Assembly (NCBI GenBank): GCA_000619965.1
Contig: KK211045.1
Location: 124,736-188,735, forward strand
DNA length: 64,000 nt
Source: Propionibacteriaceae bacterium P6A17
Lineage (GTDB): Bacteria > Actinomycetota > Actinomycetes > Propionibacteriales > Propionibacteriaceae
Direction of reading: 5' to 3'
Part shown: piece after piece, positions 44,441-54,971 of the stretch
Numbering within the stretch: the first letter of the stretch is position 1
How the letters are laid out: the number at the start of each line of letters is the position of its first letter
Notes under the pieces: model-generated
Told to the model about the DNA's origin: nothing
What the model saw: the letters and a program-made list of their open reading frames with translations, nothing else
The model's database searches: none
Program-made: the position numbers and the translations under genes

Positions 44441-45672
44441 GCACTCTCGTTCGCAGGCTCGGCCTCGGCGACGCGATCGCGATCGGCATCGCCTCCATGG
44501 TGGGCGCCGGCGTGTTCGCAGTCTGGGGCCCCGCGGCGTCGTCCGCGGGCCAATGGCTGCTGCTGAGCCTCGCCATCGCCGCGCTCGTCGCCTGGACGAA
44601 CGCCACGAGCTCGGCCCAACTCGCCGCCCAGTACCCGAGCGCCGGCGGCACCTACGTCTACGGCAGGGAGCGGCTGGGGCCGTGGCCGGGGTATCTGGCG
44701 GGCTGGAGTTTCGTCGTCGGGAAGACCGCCTCCGCCGCCGCGATGGCGATGGTGTTCTCTTCGTACTGGGCGCCCGCAGGGTGGGAGCGGATCATCGCCG
44801 TCGCGGTGGTCTGGGTGCTCGTCACCATCAACATCCTCGGGGTCACCCGCACCGCCTCGGCCGCCAAGGTGCTCGTCGGCATCGCGCTGGTGGGCATCCT
44901 CGTCGCGGTGGCCGTGGGCTGGAGCTCCGACGGCGCGTCCTCGGCGTCGTTCGGATGGTTCGCGACGACGCCCTACGGCATCCTTCAGGCTGCCGGTCTG
45001 CTGTTCTTCGCCTTCGCCGGCTACGCGCGCATCGCCACGATGGGCGAGGAGGTGGTCGACCCGGAACGCACCATTCCGCGTGCGATCAGCTCCGCGCTGC
45101 TCGTCACGCTCGCGCTCTACGTCGTCGTCGGCGTGACGCTGCTCCTGCGCGTCGGGCCCGCGGCCATCGCCGGCCATCCGGCCCCGTTGCGGCTGCTCGT
45201 CGGCGGTCGGCCGTGGGCCGAGGTCGTGCTCGCAGTGGGTGCGACGGCGGCGAGCGCAGGCGCGTTGCTCGGCCTGCTCTCGGGCATCGGACGTACGGGG
45301 TTGGCGATGGCCCGGGAGGGAGACCTGCCGAAGTGGTTCGACCACACCGGCAAGCATCACACCCCGTGGCGCATCGAGCTCGCGCTCGGGGTGCTGCTCA
45401 CCGTGATCGTGCTCGTCGCCGACCTTCGGGGCGCCATCGGCTTCTCTTCCTTCGGCGTCCTGCTCTATTACTCCGTCGCCAACTGCGCGGCCTACACTCA
45501 AGACGACGCCCACCGGCGCCACCACAAGGTGTGGCAGGTGCTCGGGGCGGCGCTGTGCCTGCTGTTGGTGGTGACGCTGCCGGTCGGGTCGGTGCTGGGC
45601 GGCGTGATCGTGCTCGCGCTGGGGGCCGCGTGGCGCATGGCCAAGTACCGCATCGTCGAGAGGACCCGCTGA
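44437..45672 (+). CDS. APC-family amino acid permease
   Basis: A 411-residue, roughly 12-helix transporter. The opening GLGDAIAIGIASMVGAGVFA holds the GxG substrate loop of APC carriers. Other markers are YPSAGGTYVYGRERLG and GLLFFAFAGYARIATMGEEVVDPERTIP. The last segment is short, and the C-terminus is basic. It is inserted by overlapping starts between ybeY and the CNNM gene, which are normally adjacent. Substrate unknown. Confidence 0.88.
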   Translation: MSTLVRRLGLGDAIAIGIASMVGAGVFAVWGPAASSAGQWLLLSLAIAALVAWTNATSSAQLAAQYPSAGGTYVYGRERLGPWPGYLAGWSFVVGKTASAAAMAMVFSSYWAPAGWERIIAVAVVWVLVTINILGVTRTASAAKVLVGIALVGILVAVAVGWSSDGASSASFGWFATTPYGILQAAGLLFFAFAGYARIATMGEEVVDPERTIPRAISSALLVTLALYVVVGVTLLLRVGPAAIAGHPAPLRLLVGGRPWAEVVLAVGATAASAGALLGLLSGIGRTGLAMAREGDLPKWFDHTGKHHTPWRIELALGVLLTVIVLVADLRGAIGFSSFGVLLYYSVANCAAYTQDDAHRRHHKVWQVLGAALCLLLVVTLPVGSVLGGVIVLALGAAWRMAKYRIVERTR

Positions 45673-45673
45673 C

Positions 45674-46990
45674 ATGCTCGCACACTCCGAATGGATCGAG
45701 CTGGGCATCGCGCTGGTGTGCGCGCTGGTGGCCTGTGTGCTCGCTGCCATCGAGGCGGCGGTGACTCACATGACCAAGGGGCGCGCGGAGCGGCTCGTCG
45801 AGGAGGGTGCGCCCGGCGCCGAGCGCATCCTGCTGCTGGCCCAGGACCCCGCGCCGACGATCAACTCCCTGATGTTCACGCGGATGGGGCTCGAGATCTC
45901 GTCCATCGTGTTGGTGTCGATCATCACGTTCAACCACTTCCAGTTCGACTGGACGCGCGTACTCATCACGGTTGCGATCATGCTGACCGTCTCGTTCATC
46001 CTGTGGGGCGTGGCCCCGCGCACCCTAGGACGCCAGCACCCGGTGCGGACGCTGCAGTTGTTCGGCCCGCTGACAAGCCTCGTCACGACGCTGCTCAGCC
46101 CCATCGCGCAGCTGATGGTGGTCATCGGCAACGCGCTCACGCCCGGCCGCGGATACGCGGACGGGCCGTTCGCGTCGGAGGCCGAGTTCCTGGACCTCGT
46201 GGCTGCGGCGGAGGAGCACGACGTGATCGAGGATCGCGAGTCGAAGATGGTGCGTTCCGTGTTCGAGCTCGACGACACCCTCGTCCGCGAGGTCATGGTG
46301 CCGCGTACCGACATGGTCTACATCCCGGGCGACAAGACGCTGCGGCAGTTGCTGAGCCTCGCGCTGCGTTCGGGCTTCTCGCGCATTCCCGTCGTCGGCG
46401 AAGGGCTTGACGACATCATCGGCATCGTCTACATCAAGGACGTCTCGAAGCGGATCTTCGACTACCCGGAGGCCGAGCGGGGCGAGACGGTCCGCGACGT
46501 CATGCGCACCGCCGAGTTCTGCCCGGATTCGAAGCCGGTGTCGCAGTTGCTGCGGGAGATGCAGCGCAACCACTCGCACATGGTGGTGGTCGTCGACGAG
46601 TTCGGAGGCACGTCAGGGCTCGCCACCATCGAGGACATCCTCGAGGAGATCGTGGGGGAGATCGTCGACGAGTACGACCAGGAGGTCGATGCGGTCGTCG
46701 ACCTCGGCGGGGGCCGCTACCGCGTGTCGTCGCGGCTACCCGTCGACGAGCTGGGCGAACTGTTCGGCATGAAGCTCGACGACGAGGACGTGGAGACCGT
46801 CTGGGGGCTCATGGCCAAGCAGCTCGATCTCGTGCCCATCCCGGGCTCGCGCACCGTCTTCGAGGGCATCGAGATGATCGCCGACCGCACGGTCGGGCGA
46901 CGACACCAGATCGGCACCGTGCTGGTCCGGATGATCGGCGACGACGACCCTGCCGTCACCGAACGCTCAGAGGAGGACGAGGATGCCTGA
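45674..46990 (+). CDS. CNNM/CorC-type membrane protein with CBS domains
   Basis: A 438-residue protein. The N-terminal DUF21 domain has about four membrane segments, then a linker SEAEFLDLVAAAEEHDVIEDRESKMV. Two CBS domains follow (VMVPRTDMVYIPGDKTLRQLL; DVMRTAEFCPDSKPVSQLL), then a CorC_HlyC domain (GGGRYRVSSRLPVDELGELFG). Such proteins are implicated in Mg or Co export. It begins 1 nt after the permease stop and overlaps era by 8 bp. Confidence 0.92.
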   Translation: MLAHSEWIELGIALVCALVACVLAAIEAAVTHMTKGRAERLVEEGAPGAERILLLAQDPAPTINSLMFTRMGLEISSIVLVSIITFNHFQFDWTRVLITVAIMLTVSFILWGVAPRTLGRQHPVRTLQLFGPLTSLVTTLLSPIAQLMVVIGNALTPGRGYADGPFASEAEFLDLVAAAEEHDVIEDRESKMVRSVFELDDTLVREVMVPRTDMVYIPGDKTLRQLLSLALRSGFSRIPVVGEGLDDIIGIVYIKDVSKRIFDYPEAERGETVRDVMRTAEFCPDSKPVSQLLREMQRNHSHMVVVVDEFGGTSGLATIEDILEEIVGEIVDEYDQEVDAVVDLGGGRYRVSSRLPVDELGELFGMKLDDEDVETVWGLMAKQLDLVPIPGSRTVFEGIEMIADRTVGRRHQIGTVLVRMIGDDDPAVTERSEEDEDA

Positions 46991-47903
46991 ACACCGCTCC
47001 GGCTTTGCCTGCTTCGTTGGACGGCCCAACGCCGGCAAGTCGACGCTGACCAACGCGCTCGTGGGGCGGAAGATCGCCATCGCCTCATCCAAGCCGCAGA
47101 CCACCCGCCACGTCGTGCGTGGCATCATCACGCGCCCCGACGGGCAACTGATCCTCATCGACACCCCCGGCCTGCACAAGCCGCGGACCCTGCTGGGCGA
47201 GCGACTCAACATGCTCGTCTACGACACGTGGGCCGAGGTCGACGTCATCGGCATGTGCTTCCCTGCCAACGAGAAGGTTGGCCCCGGGGACAAGCACATC
47301 CTCGGCGAGATCAAGGCGCTCAGCCAGCGTCCGAAGCTCATCGCGCTCGTGACGAAGATCGATCTGGTGCCCAAGCAGCACGTCCTGCAGAGGATGGTCG
47401 CGATCGACGAGGTCGCCAAGGAGCTGGGGATCGAGTGGGAGGCCATCGTGCCCGTGTCCGCCGCCACAGGGGAGCAGGTGGACGTCGTCGCCGACGAGCT
47501 CCTACGGATTCTGCCGGAGGGCCCCGTGTACTACCCGGATGGGGAGGTCACCGACGAACCGGAGGAGGCGCTCATGGGTGAGCTCATCCGCGAGGCGGCC
47601 CTCGAGGGGGTGCGCGACGAGCTCCCGCACTCCATCGCCGTCGTCATCGACGAGGTGGTGCCGCGTGAGGATCGGCCCGAGGACAAGCCCCTCACCGACG
47701 TCTACGCGAGCATCATCGTCGAGCGCGACTCCCAGAAGGGCATCATCATCGGACACAAGGGGGAGCGGCTGCGCGAGATCGGTACGGCGGCACGTCTGCA
47801 GATCAACAAGCTGCTGGGCACCCGAGTCCACCTGCACCTGCACGTGAAGGTGTTGAAGGAGTGGCAGCGCGACGCCAAGCAGCTCGGCAAGCTGGGGTTC
47901 TGA
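46983..47903 (+). CDS. era: GTPase Era
   Basis: A 306-residue GTPase needed for 16S processing and 30S assembly. P-loop GRPNAGKST at 13-21, then KPQTTRHVVRGI (switch), DTPGLHKPRTLLGERLN, TKID, and a C-terminal KH domain ending IIIGHKGERLREIGTAARLQI. It is the last gene of the phoH operon and fits its partners functionally (YbeY, 16S maturation). Confidence 0.96.
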   Translation: MPEHRSGFACFVGRPNAGKSTLTNALVGRKIAIASSKPQTTRHVVRGIITRPDGQLILIDTPGLHKPRTLLGERLNMLVYDTWAEVDVIGMCFPANEKVGPGDKHILGEIKALSQRPKLIALVTKIDLVPKQHVLQRMVAIDEVAKELGIEWEAIVPVSAATGEQVDVVADELLRILPEGPVYYPDGEVTDEPEEALMGELIREAALEGVRDELPHSIAVVIDEVVPREDRPEDKPLTDVYASIIVERDSQKGIIIGHKGERLREIGTAARLQINKLLGTRVHLHLHVKVLKEWQRDAKQLGKLGF

Positions 47904-47909
47904 ACGCAG

Positions 47910-47942
47910 ATCCGGGGGCCCGACGCGTGCGGACCCCCGGAT
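47910..47942. terminator. Hairpin between convergent era and pyrG
   Basis: ATCCGGGGG (47910-47918) pairs with CCCCCGGAT (47934-47942) over 9 bp with a 15-nt loop that can itself pair (CCG/CGG). No U-tract. Probable bidirectional terminator. Confidence 0.6.
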
Positions 47943-47954
47943 GCGCGCCACGCG

Positions 47955-49577
<1,623 letters not shown>

Positions 49578-49643
49578 GGATTTCCAGAGTACGGGCTGCA
49601 CCCCGGGGGGCGTCAACTGCCTCCGTTCGTGGAACACGCTCTC

Positions 49644-49678
49644 GCCCCGCGCGCGCATCGGTTATACGCGCGCGGGGC
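49644..49678 (-). terminator. Terminator of leuA
   Basis: A 12-bp perfect GC stem (GCCCCGCGCGCG at 49644-49655, CGCGCGCGGGGC at 49667-49678) with an 11-nt loop lies 9 nt past the leuA stop. No U-tract. It also sits upstream of pyrG on the same strand and would isolate pyrG from leuA. Confidence 0.65.
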
Positions 49679-49686
49679 GGGCACAC

Positions 49687-51420
49687 TCAGCGGGAGCGGA
49701 TCGCGCGGTTGACGGCGCTCAGGATCGCCTTCAGTGACGAGTTGGTGATGCTCGGGTCGACGCCGACGCCCCAGTAGACGCGGGCTTCGTCCTCGGGGCC
49801 GATCTCGCACTCCACGTACGACGCAGCCTGGGCGTCGCCTCCGGCGGTCAGGGCGTGCTCCTTGTAGTCGAACACGCGGATGTGCAGCCCGGCCCGGGTC
49901 ATCGCGTCGATGAACGCCGACACGGGGCCGTTGCCCTCGCCGTCGTAGGTGACGTCCTCACCCTTGTCGTCGTTGACGATGGCCGTCAGATGGAACACTC
50001 CGTTGCTGTCCGTGGACTTGACCCGGCTGAGCGACCACGCGCCCTCGGCGAGGTACTCGTCGGTGAAGATGTCGAAGATCTGCTGCGGGGTGACCTCGCC
50101 ACCGACGGTGTCCGTGTGGGCCTGGACGACGCGCGAGAACTCCATCTGGAGGCGGCGCGGGAGGTCCATCTTGAACTCGGACTTCATCAGGTAGGCCATG
50201 CCGCCCTTGCCCGACTGCGAATTGACGCGGATGACGGCCTCGTAGTTGCGGCCCACGTCGTGCGGGTCGATGGGCAGGTAGGGGGCCTCCCAGCTGATCT
50301 CGGCGACGGTCTTGCCCTGCTCCTCTGCCTGCCGCTCGAGGTCCTCCAGCCCCTTCTTGATCGCGTCCTGGTGCGAGCCGGAGAAGGCCGTGTAGACCAG
50401 GTCGCCCGAGTAGGGCTGGCGGGCGGGCACGGGCAGGCCGGTGCAGTACTCGACGGTGCGCCGCACCTCGTCGATCCGCGAGAAGTCGAGCTGCGGGTCG
50501 ATGCCCTGCGTGTAGAGATTCATCGCCAACGTGACCAGGTCGACGTTGCCCGTGCGCTCGCCGTGGCCGAACAGGCACCCCTCGACGCGGTCCGCGCCGG
50601 CCATCTGCCCCAGCTCCGCGGCGGCGACGGCCGTGCCGCGATCGTTGTGCGGATGCAGGGATACGACGACGTGCTCGCGGTTGTCGACGTGCCGGCAGAA
50701 GTACTCGATCTGGTCGGCGTAGGTGTTGGGCGTGGAGCGCTCGACGGTGGCGGGCAGGTTGAAGATGATCTCCCGGTCCGGGCCGGGCTGCCACACGGCG
50801 CCCACGGCGTTGCACACCTCGATGGCGAAGTCGGTGGGGGTCTGTGTGAAGATCTCCGGGGAGTACTCGTAGCCGAACTCCACGTCGCCCAGGTACTTGT
50901 CCGCGTACTTCATGACCAGTTCGGTGCCGAACACGGCGAGGTCCTTGCAGTCCTGCTCGGACATGCGGAACACCACCCGACGAAACAGCTCGGCCGTCGC
51001 GTTGTACATGTGGATGGTGGCGCGCTTGGCGCCCACGAGCGACTGCGCGGTGCGCTCGATCAGGTCCTCACGGGCTTGGGTGAGGACGGAGATGGTGACG
51101 TCGTCGGGCACCAGGTCCTGTTCGATGAGCTGGCGCACGAAGTCGAAGTCGGTCTGGGAGGCCGACGGGAAACCGATCTCGATCTCCTTGTAGCCGATCT
51201 CCGTCAGCAGCTGGAACATGCGCAGCTTGCGGCTGGGCGTCATGGGATCGATCAGGGCCTGGTTGCCGTCCCGCAGGTCGGTGCTGAGCCAACGCGGCGC
51301 ATGGTCGATGCGCTTCGTGGGCCACGTGCGGTCGGGGACGTCGACGGGCACGAATGGGGCGTAGCGGTGGACGGGCATGGGCGTGGGCTGCTGCACGGGC
51401 TTGGGCTGGATGCGGGGCAT
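49687..51420 (-). CDS. leuA: 2-isopropylmalate synthase
   Basis: A 577-residue enzyme that condenses acetyl-CoA with 2-oxoisovalerate, the first committed step of leucine synthesis. The HMGL-like barrel starts RWLSTDLRDGNQALIDPM (metal/catalytic Asp-Arg), followed by GYKEIEIGFPSASQTDFDF and a VSLHPHNDRGTAVA metal block. The C-terminal regulatory domain (AFIDAMTRAGLHIRVFDY) should bind leucine. It is the actinobacterial LeuA2-type form. The RBS GAGGAGATCC lies before ATG 51420. Its 5' leader encodes a Leu-rich peptide and can form an 11-bp hairpin. Confidence 0.96.
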   Translation of the reverse strand: MPRIQPKPVQQPTPMPVHRYAPFVPVDVPDRTWPTKRIDHAPRWLSTDLRDGNQALIDPMTPSRKLRMFQLLTEIGYKEIEIGFPSASQTDFDFVRQLIEQDLVPDDVTISVLTQAREDLIERTAQSLVGAKRATIHMYNATAELFRRVVFRMSEQDCKDLAVFGTELVMKYADKYLGDVEFGYEYSPEIFTQTPTDFAIEVCNAVGAVWQPGPDREIIFNLPATVERSTPNTYADQIEYFCRHVDNREHVVVSLHPHNDRGTAVAAAELGQMAGADRVEGCLFGHGERTGNVDLVTLAMNLYTQGIDPQLDFSRIDEVRRTVEYCTGLPVPARQPYSGDLVYTAFSGSHQDAIKKGLEDLERQAEEQGKTVAEISWEAPYLPIDPHDVGRNYEAVIRVNSQSGKGGMAYLMKSEFKMDLPRRLQMEFSRVVQAHTDTVGGEVTPQQIFDIFTDEYLAEGAWSLSRVKSTDSNGVFHLTAIVNDDKGEDVTYDGEGNGPVSAFIDAMTRAGLHIRVFDYKEHALTAGGDAQAASYVECEIGPEDEARVYWGVGVDPSITNSSLKAILSAVNRAIRSR

Positions 51421-51468
51421 CGGGATCTCCTCGGGTGATGTCTGGGGGAGGCCAGCACATGACGAACA

Positions 51469-51515
51469 CCGCAGCGAGGAGGCCGGCTGATCAGTGGTTC
51501 TGGGCCTCGCTGCGG
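51469..51515 (-). promoter_or_regulatory. leuA leader hairpin (candidate attenuator)
   Basis: In the leuA leader RNA, the 5' arm (51515-51505) and 3' arm (51479-51469) pair perfectly over 11 bp (CCGCAGCGAGG with CCTCGCTGCGG). The 25-nt loop contains the leader-peptide stop codon. The 5' arm begins within a few nucleotides of the Leu codons, so a stalled ribosome would cover it. Confidence 0.6.
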
Positions 51516-51541
51516 CAGTCAAGGAGAAGCATGCGCGCCAT
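51491..51541 (-). CDS. leuL: leuA leader peptide
   Basis: A 16-residue frame, MARMLLLDCRSEAQNH, with three consecutive Leu codons (CTT CTC CTT at 51529-51521), unusual choices in this GC-rich genome. Its ATG is 6 nt after TACCCT (51548-51553 on this strand), so the peptide would start at the 5' end of the transcript. It ends 70 nt before the leuA ATG. Position, Leu run and overlapping hairpin point to ribosome-mediated attenuation in response to leucine starvation. Confidence 0.7.
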   Translation of the reverse strand: MARMLLLDCRSEAQNH

Positions 51542-51547
51542 GCGGCT

Positions 51548-51553
51548 AGGGTA
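51548..51553 (-). promoter_or_regulatory. -10 TACCCT of the leuL-leuA transcript
   Basis: On the minus strand TACCCT is followed by 6 nt and the leader-peptide ATG at 51541. The leader transcript to leuA would be about 120 nt. Confidence 0.55.
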
Positions 51554-51709
51554 GCGCAGCCGCCCGCAGGTTCCAACCCCGCTGCCGCCCCGAGGCATCG
51601 ACGATGTCTCTCGGCCCACGCGCTGCTGGCGGGGGTCGGCCTTGGGCTGGGAGGGTCCAGAGCTTGGGCGCCTGCCGCCACCTGCTACTACGCAAGGTAG
51701 TTTTGGTGC

Positions 51710-53041
51710 ATGCAAGATCATGCGACCCTGCACTACGACGACAAGTCGATCTCCCTTCCCATCGTCACCGGCACCGAAGGCGAACGCGGGCTGGACATCT
51801 CCCGGCTGCGCGCCGAGACCGGACTCATCACGCTGGACGATGGATACGCCAACACCGGCTCCTGTCAGTCCTCCATCAGCTACATCGACGGCGAGCGCGG
51901 CATCCTGCGCTACCGGGGCATCCCGATCGAGCAGCTCGCCGAGCACTCGTCGTTCATCGAGGCCGCGGAGCTGCTCATCTTCGGTGACCTGCCGTCACCG
52001 GAGGAGCGGCAGATCTTCCGCGACCTCCTCACCGAGAACTCGTCGCTGCACCGTGACATGCGCAAGCTCTTCGACGGGTTCCCCTCCGTCGCGCACCCGA
52101 TGGCGATGCTGTCGGCCGTCATCAACGCGCTCCAGGCCTACGACCTGCCCCAGATCAGCATCGAGGACGAGGAGAGCTTCCGTCGGGCCGCGGCCCTGCT
52201 CATGTCGAAGATCCGGACGATCGCGGCCGCCTCCTACAAGGCACATCTGGGCCAGCAGTTCGTCCACCCGCGCTACGACCTCAGCTACGCGGAGAACCTC
52301 CTGCACATGATGTTCACGCAGCCCTACAAGGAGTACGAGCCCACTCCCGAGGCGCAGCACGCGCTCAACATGTTCCTAGTCCTCCACGCTGATCACGAGC
52401 AGAACTGCTCCACGTCGACGGTGCGCATGGTGGCCTCTGGCGGGGCCAACCTGTACGCCTCCGTCTCCGCGGGCGTCTGCGCCCTGTGGGGCCCGAAGCA
52501 CGGCGGCGCCAACATGGCCGTCGTCGGCATGCTCGAGCACATCCGCGACACCGGCATGCCGGTGCAGCAGTACCTCGCGCGGGCCAAGGACAAGTCGTCC
52601 GGGGAGCGGCTCATGGGCTTCGGGCACCGCGTCTACCGCAACTTCGATCCGCGCGCCAAGGTGCTGAAGCAGGCCGCCGACGACCTTCTCGACCGCATGC
52701 ACATCACCGATCCACTGCTGGACCTCGCCCGTCAGGTGGAGGAGGCGGCGCTCGCCGACGACTACTTTGCCGAGCGCAAGCTCTACCCCAACGTCGATTT
52801 CTATTCGGGCATCATTCTCCGGGCGCTCGGCATCCCGGTGGACATGTTCACCGTCATGTTCGCCATCGGACGCACGCCCGGCTGGATCGCGCACTGGAAG
52901 GAAGTGACCGACCAGGCCGCCGGCCGCATCCACCGTCCGCGGCAGATCTACGTCGGCCCCGAGCTCACCAACTGGCAGCCGAAGGCCGAGCGACGATCCC
53001 GCTTCGGCTGGTTCGGGCGCCGCTCGAGCGGGCAGGGGTAG
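51710..53041 (+). CDS. gltA: Citrate synthase
   Basis: A 443-residue type II-like citrate synthase that joins oxaloacetate and acetyl-CoA. Active-site segments are HADHEQNCSTSTVR, CALWGPKHGGANMAV and MGFGHRVYRNFDPRA; the catalytic Asp is in LYPNVDFYSGIILRALGIP. An unusual basic C-terminal tail (RRSRFGWFGRRSSGQG) follows the normal end. TAGTTT (51698-51703) ends 6 nt before the ATG. It converges on uppS with a 14-bp gap. Confidence 0.95.
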   Translation: MQDHATLHYDDKSISLPIVTGTEGERGLDISRLRAETGLITLDDGYANTGSCQSSISYIDGERGILRYRGIPIEQLAEHSSFIEAAELLIFGDLPSPEERQIFRDLLTENSSLHRDMRKLFDGFPSVAHPMAMLSAVINALQAYDLPQISIEDEESFRRAAALLMSKIRTIAAASYKAHLGQQFVHPRYDLSYAENLLHMMFTQPYKEYEPTPEAQHALNMFLVLHADHEQNCSTSTVRMVASGGANLYASVSAGVCALWGPKHGGANMAVVGMLEHIRDTGMPVQQYLARAKDKSSGERLMGFGHRVYRNFDPRAKVLKQAADDLLDRMHITDPLLDLARQVEEAALADDYFAERKLYPNVDFYSGIILRALGIPVDMFTVMFAIGRTPGWIAHWKEVTDQAAGRIHRPRQIYVGPELTNWQPKAERRSRFGWFGRRSSGQG

Positions 53042-53055
53042 CCGCCCGCGACGGC

Positions 53056-53820
53056 TCAGGCCTGGCCGAACCGTCGCTCGCGCTGCGCGTACTGCTCGAC
53101 GGCGCCCCACAGATCCCGACGGTCGAAGTCGGGCCACAGCCTGTCGAGGAAGATCATCTCGGCGTAGGCGGACTGCCAGAGCAGGAAGTTGGAGATGCGC
53201 TGCTCCCCGGAGCTGCGTAGGAAGAGGTCGACGTCGGGGATCTCCGGCTCGTCGAGGAACTTCGCGAAGCGTTCCTCGGTGAGCCGGTCCGGGTCCAGGC
53301 GACCGGCCTTCGCGAGACGCGCGATCTCGCGGGCGGCGTCGACGATCTCCGCCCGGCCGCCGTAGTTGACGCAGAACTGCAGGGTGAGCGTCGAGTTCCC
53401 GCGGCTCATCTCCTCCGCGGTCTCCAACTCCTTGATGACCGAGCCCCACAGCCGCGGTCGACGCCCGGCCCAGCGGATGCGCACGCCGAGGGCGTCGAGT
53501 TCGTCCCTGCGGCGGTGGATGACGTCGCGGTTGAAGCCCATGAGCCAGCGCACCTCGTCGGGGGAGCGCTTCCAGTTCTCCGTCGAGAAGGCGTAGGCCG
53601 ACAGGTAGGGAATGCCGAGCTCGATCGCGCCATGGATGACGTCGAGCAGCGACGCCTCACCACGCGCGTGCCCGTCGGTGCGCTTGAGCCCGCGCTGCTT
53701 CGCCCAGCGCCCGTTGCCGTCCATGACGATGGCGACGTGTCGCGGTAGGGCCTTCGCCGGGATGGCCGGCGGTGTGGCTCCGCTGGGGTGGGGCGTGGGA
53801 CGTCGGCGCGGCTCGGGCAT
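53056..53820 (-). CDS. uppS: Isoprenyl transferase (polyprenyl diphosphate synthase)
   Basis: A 254-residue cis-prenyltransferase that makes the polyprenyl carrier for cell-wall synthesis. [18 protein letters not shown] holds the catalytic Asp. [36 protein letters not shown] and [24 protein letters not shown] are all intact. ATG 53820 is 6 nt after TACGCT (53827-53832 on this strand). Its start lies only 30 bp from that of recO. Confidence 0.95.
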   Translation of the reverse strand: MPEPRRRPTPHPSGATPPAIPAKALPRHVAIVMDGNGRWAKQRGLKRTDGHARGEASLLDVIHGAIELGIPYLSAYAFSTENWKRSPDEVRWLMGFNRDVIHRRRDELDALGVRIRWAGRRPRLWGSVIKELETAEEMSRGNSTLTLQFCVNYGGRAEIVDAAREIARLAKAGRLDPDRLTEERFAKFLDEPEIPDVDLFLRSSGEQRISNFLLWQSAYAEMIFLDRLWPDFDRRDLWGAVEQYAQRERRFGQA

Positions 53821-53826
53821 GGATTC

Positions 53827-53844
53827 AGCGTAGCGACCTACCAT
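53827..53844. promoter_or_regulatory. Divergent -10 elements of uppS and recO
   Basis: The uppS -10 TACGCT (minus, 53827-53832) and the recO -10 TACCAT (plus, 53839-53844) are 6 bp apart. Each is followed by 6 nt and a start codon (ATG 53820; GTG 53851). Any -35 contact for one gene must fall within or next to the coding start of the other. Confidence 0.6.
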
Positions 53845-53850
53845 CGATGC

Positions 53851-54573
53851 GTGCCCACCTATCGTGATGAAGCGCTCGTGCTGCGGACCCACCAGCTCGG
53901 TGAGGCCGACCGCATCATCACGCTGCTGACCCGCCGCTTCGGCAAGGTGCGGGCGGTGGCGCGCGGCGTGCGCCGCAGCTCGTCGAAGTTCGGCAGCAGG
54001 CTGGAACCCTTCAACCACATCGACGTGCAGCTCGCGCAGGGACGCGGCTCCCTCGACGTCGTCGCGCAGGTGGAGGCCATCCGCAACAGCGACCTCGGCG
54101 CCGACTACGGCCGCTTCACCGCGGCCGAGGTGCTCGTCGAAGCGGCCGACCGGCTCGTCGCGGAGGAGCGGAGCCCGGCCCGGCAGCAGTTCATGCTCCT
54201 CGCCGGGGCACTGTGGGCCCTCGAGAAGGACTACCACGCGCCGGCCCTCATCGTGGACTCGTACCTGCTGCGCTCGTTGGCGATCGCGGGCTACGGCGTC
54301 CAGCTCGGCGAGTGCGCCGGCTGCGGTCAGCGTGAGGTCGGCTGGTTCCTGCCGCAGACCGGCAGCGTGTGCTGCGCGAACTGCAAGGATCCGTCGTCGG
54401 TGCGGCTCGACGAGGACTCCCGCCGACACCTGGGCGCGCTACTGGCGGGTGATTGGGCGACGGTCGAGGCCAGTGCACGAGCGGTGGCGCGCCGGGTGGA
54501 CGGCATGGTCGTGGACTACTCGACCTGGCACCTCGACCGCGCGCTGCGGTCACTGCCGTTCTTCGAGCGCTGA
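53851..54573 (+). CDS. recO: DNA repair protein RecO
   Basis: A 240-residue RecF-pathway mediator that loads RecA. The OB-fold N-terminus is [20 protein letters not shown], then [19 protein letters not shown] and [12 protein letters not shown] four-Cys zinc site follows (CAGCG about 157-161 and CCANC). It begins at GTG, set by the -10 six nt upstream. It converges on the Fur-family gene with a 5-bp gap. Confidence 0.94.
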   Translation: MPTYRDEALVLRTHQLGEADRIITLLTRRFGKVRAVARGVRRSSSKFGSRLEPFNHIDVQLAQGRGSLDVVAQVEAIRNSDLGADYGRFTAAEVLVEAADRLVAEERSPARQQFMLLAGALWALEKDYHAPALIVDSYLLRSLAIAGYGVQLGECAGCGQREVGWFLPQTGSVCCANCKDPSSVRLDEDSRRHLGALLAGDWATVEASARAVARRVDGMVVDYSTWHLDRALRSLPFFER

Positions 54574-54578
54574 GCCTG

Positions 54579-54971
54579 TCAGCGCTGGGAGCACTCGGCG
54601 CACAGCCCGAAGATCTCGAGCTCGTGTCCGGCGTCGGTGAATCCGTACTTGTCGGCGACGGAGTGCGCCCACTCCTCGACGGCATCCGCCTCGATCTCGA
54701 CGGTGTGGGAGCAGCTCCGGCAGACGAGATGGTGGTGATGCCCGGGCGTGCAGGAGCGGTAGGCGGCCTCACCATCGGGGGTGCGGACCATGTCGAGCTC
54801 TCCGGCCTCGACCATCGATTGCAGCGCCCGGTACACCGTCGCGAGCCCCACCTTGTCGCCGACCTGACGCAATTGCGCGTGGACCTGCTGGGCGGTGAGG
54901 AAGTCGTCGTTGGCGGCGAGGAACTCCCGGACGGCGGCACGCTGCCACGTGTTTCGTCTAGTGCTCGTCAT
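54579..54971 (-). CDS. zur: Fur-family metalloregulator, probably Zur
   Basis: A 130-residue repressor. The winged helix is NTWQRAAVREFLAANDDFLTAQQVH then LATVYRALQSMVEAGELD. Metal-binding parts are PGHHHHLVCRSCSHTVEIE and the C-terminal CAEC. It overlaps the zinc permease gene by 14 bp at the end of the znu operon, which favours zinc over iron as its signal. A Zur-like box overlaps the znuA start. Confidence 0.9.
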   Translation of the reverse strand: MTSTRRNTWQRAAVREFLAANDDFLTAQQVHAQLRQVGDKVGLATVYRALQSMVEAGELDMVRTPDGEAAYRSCTPGHHHHLVCRSCSHTVEIEADAVEEWAHSVADKYGFTDAGHELEIFGLCAECSQR

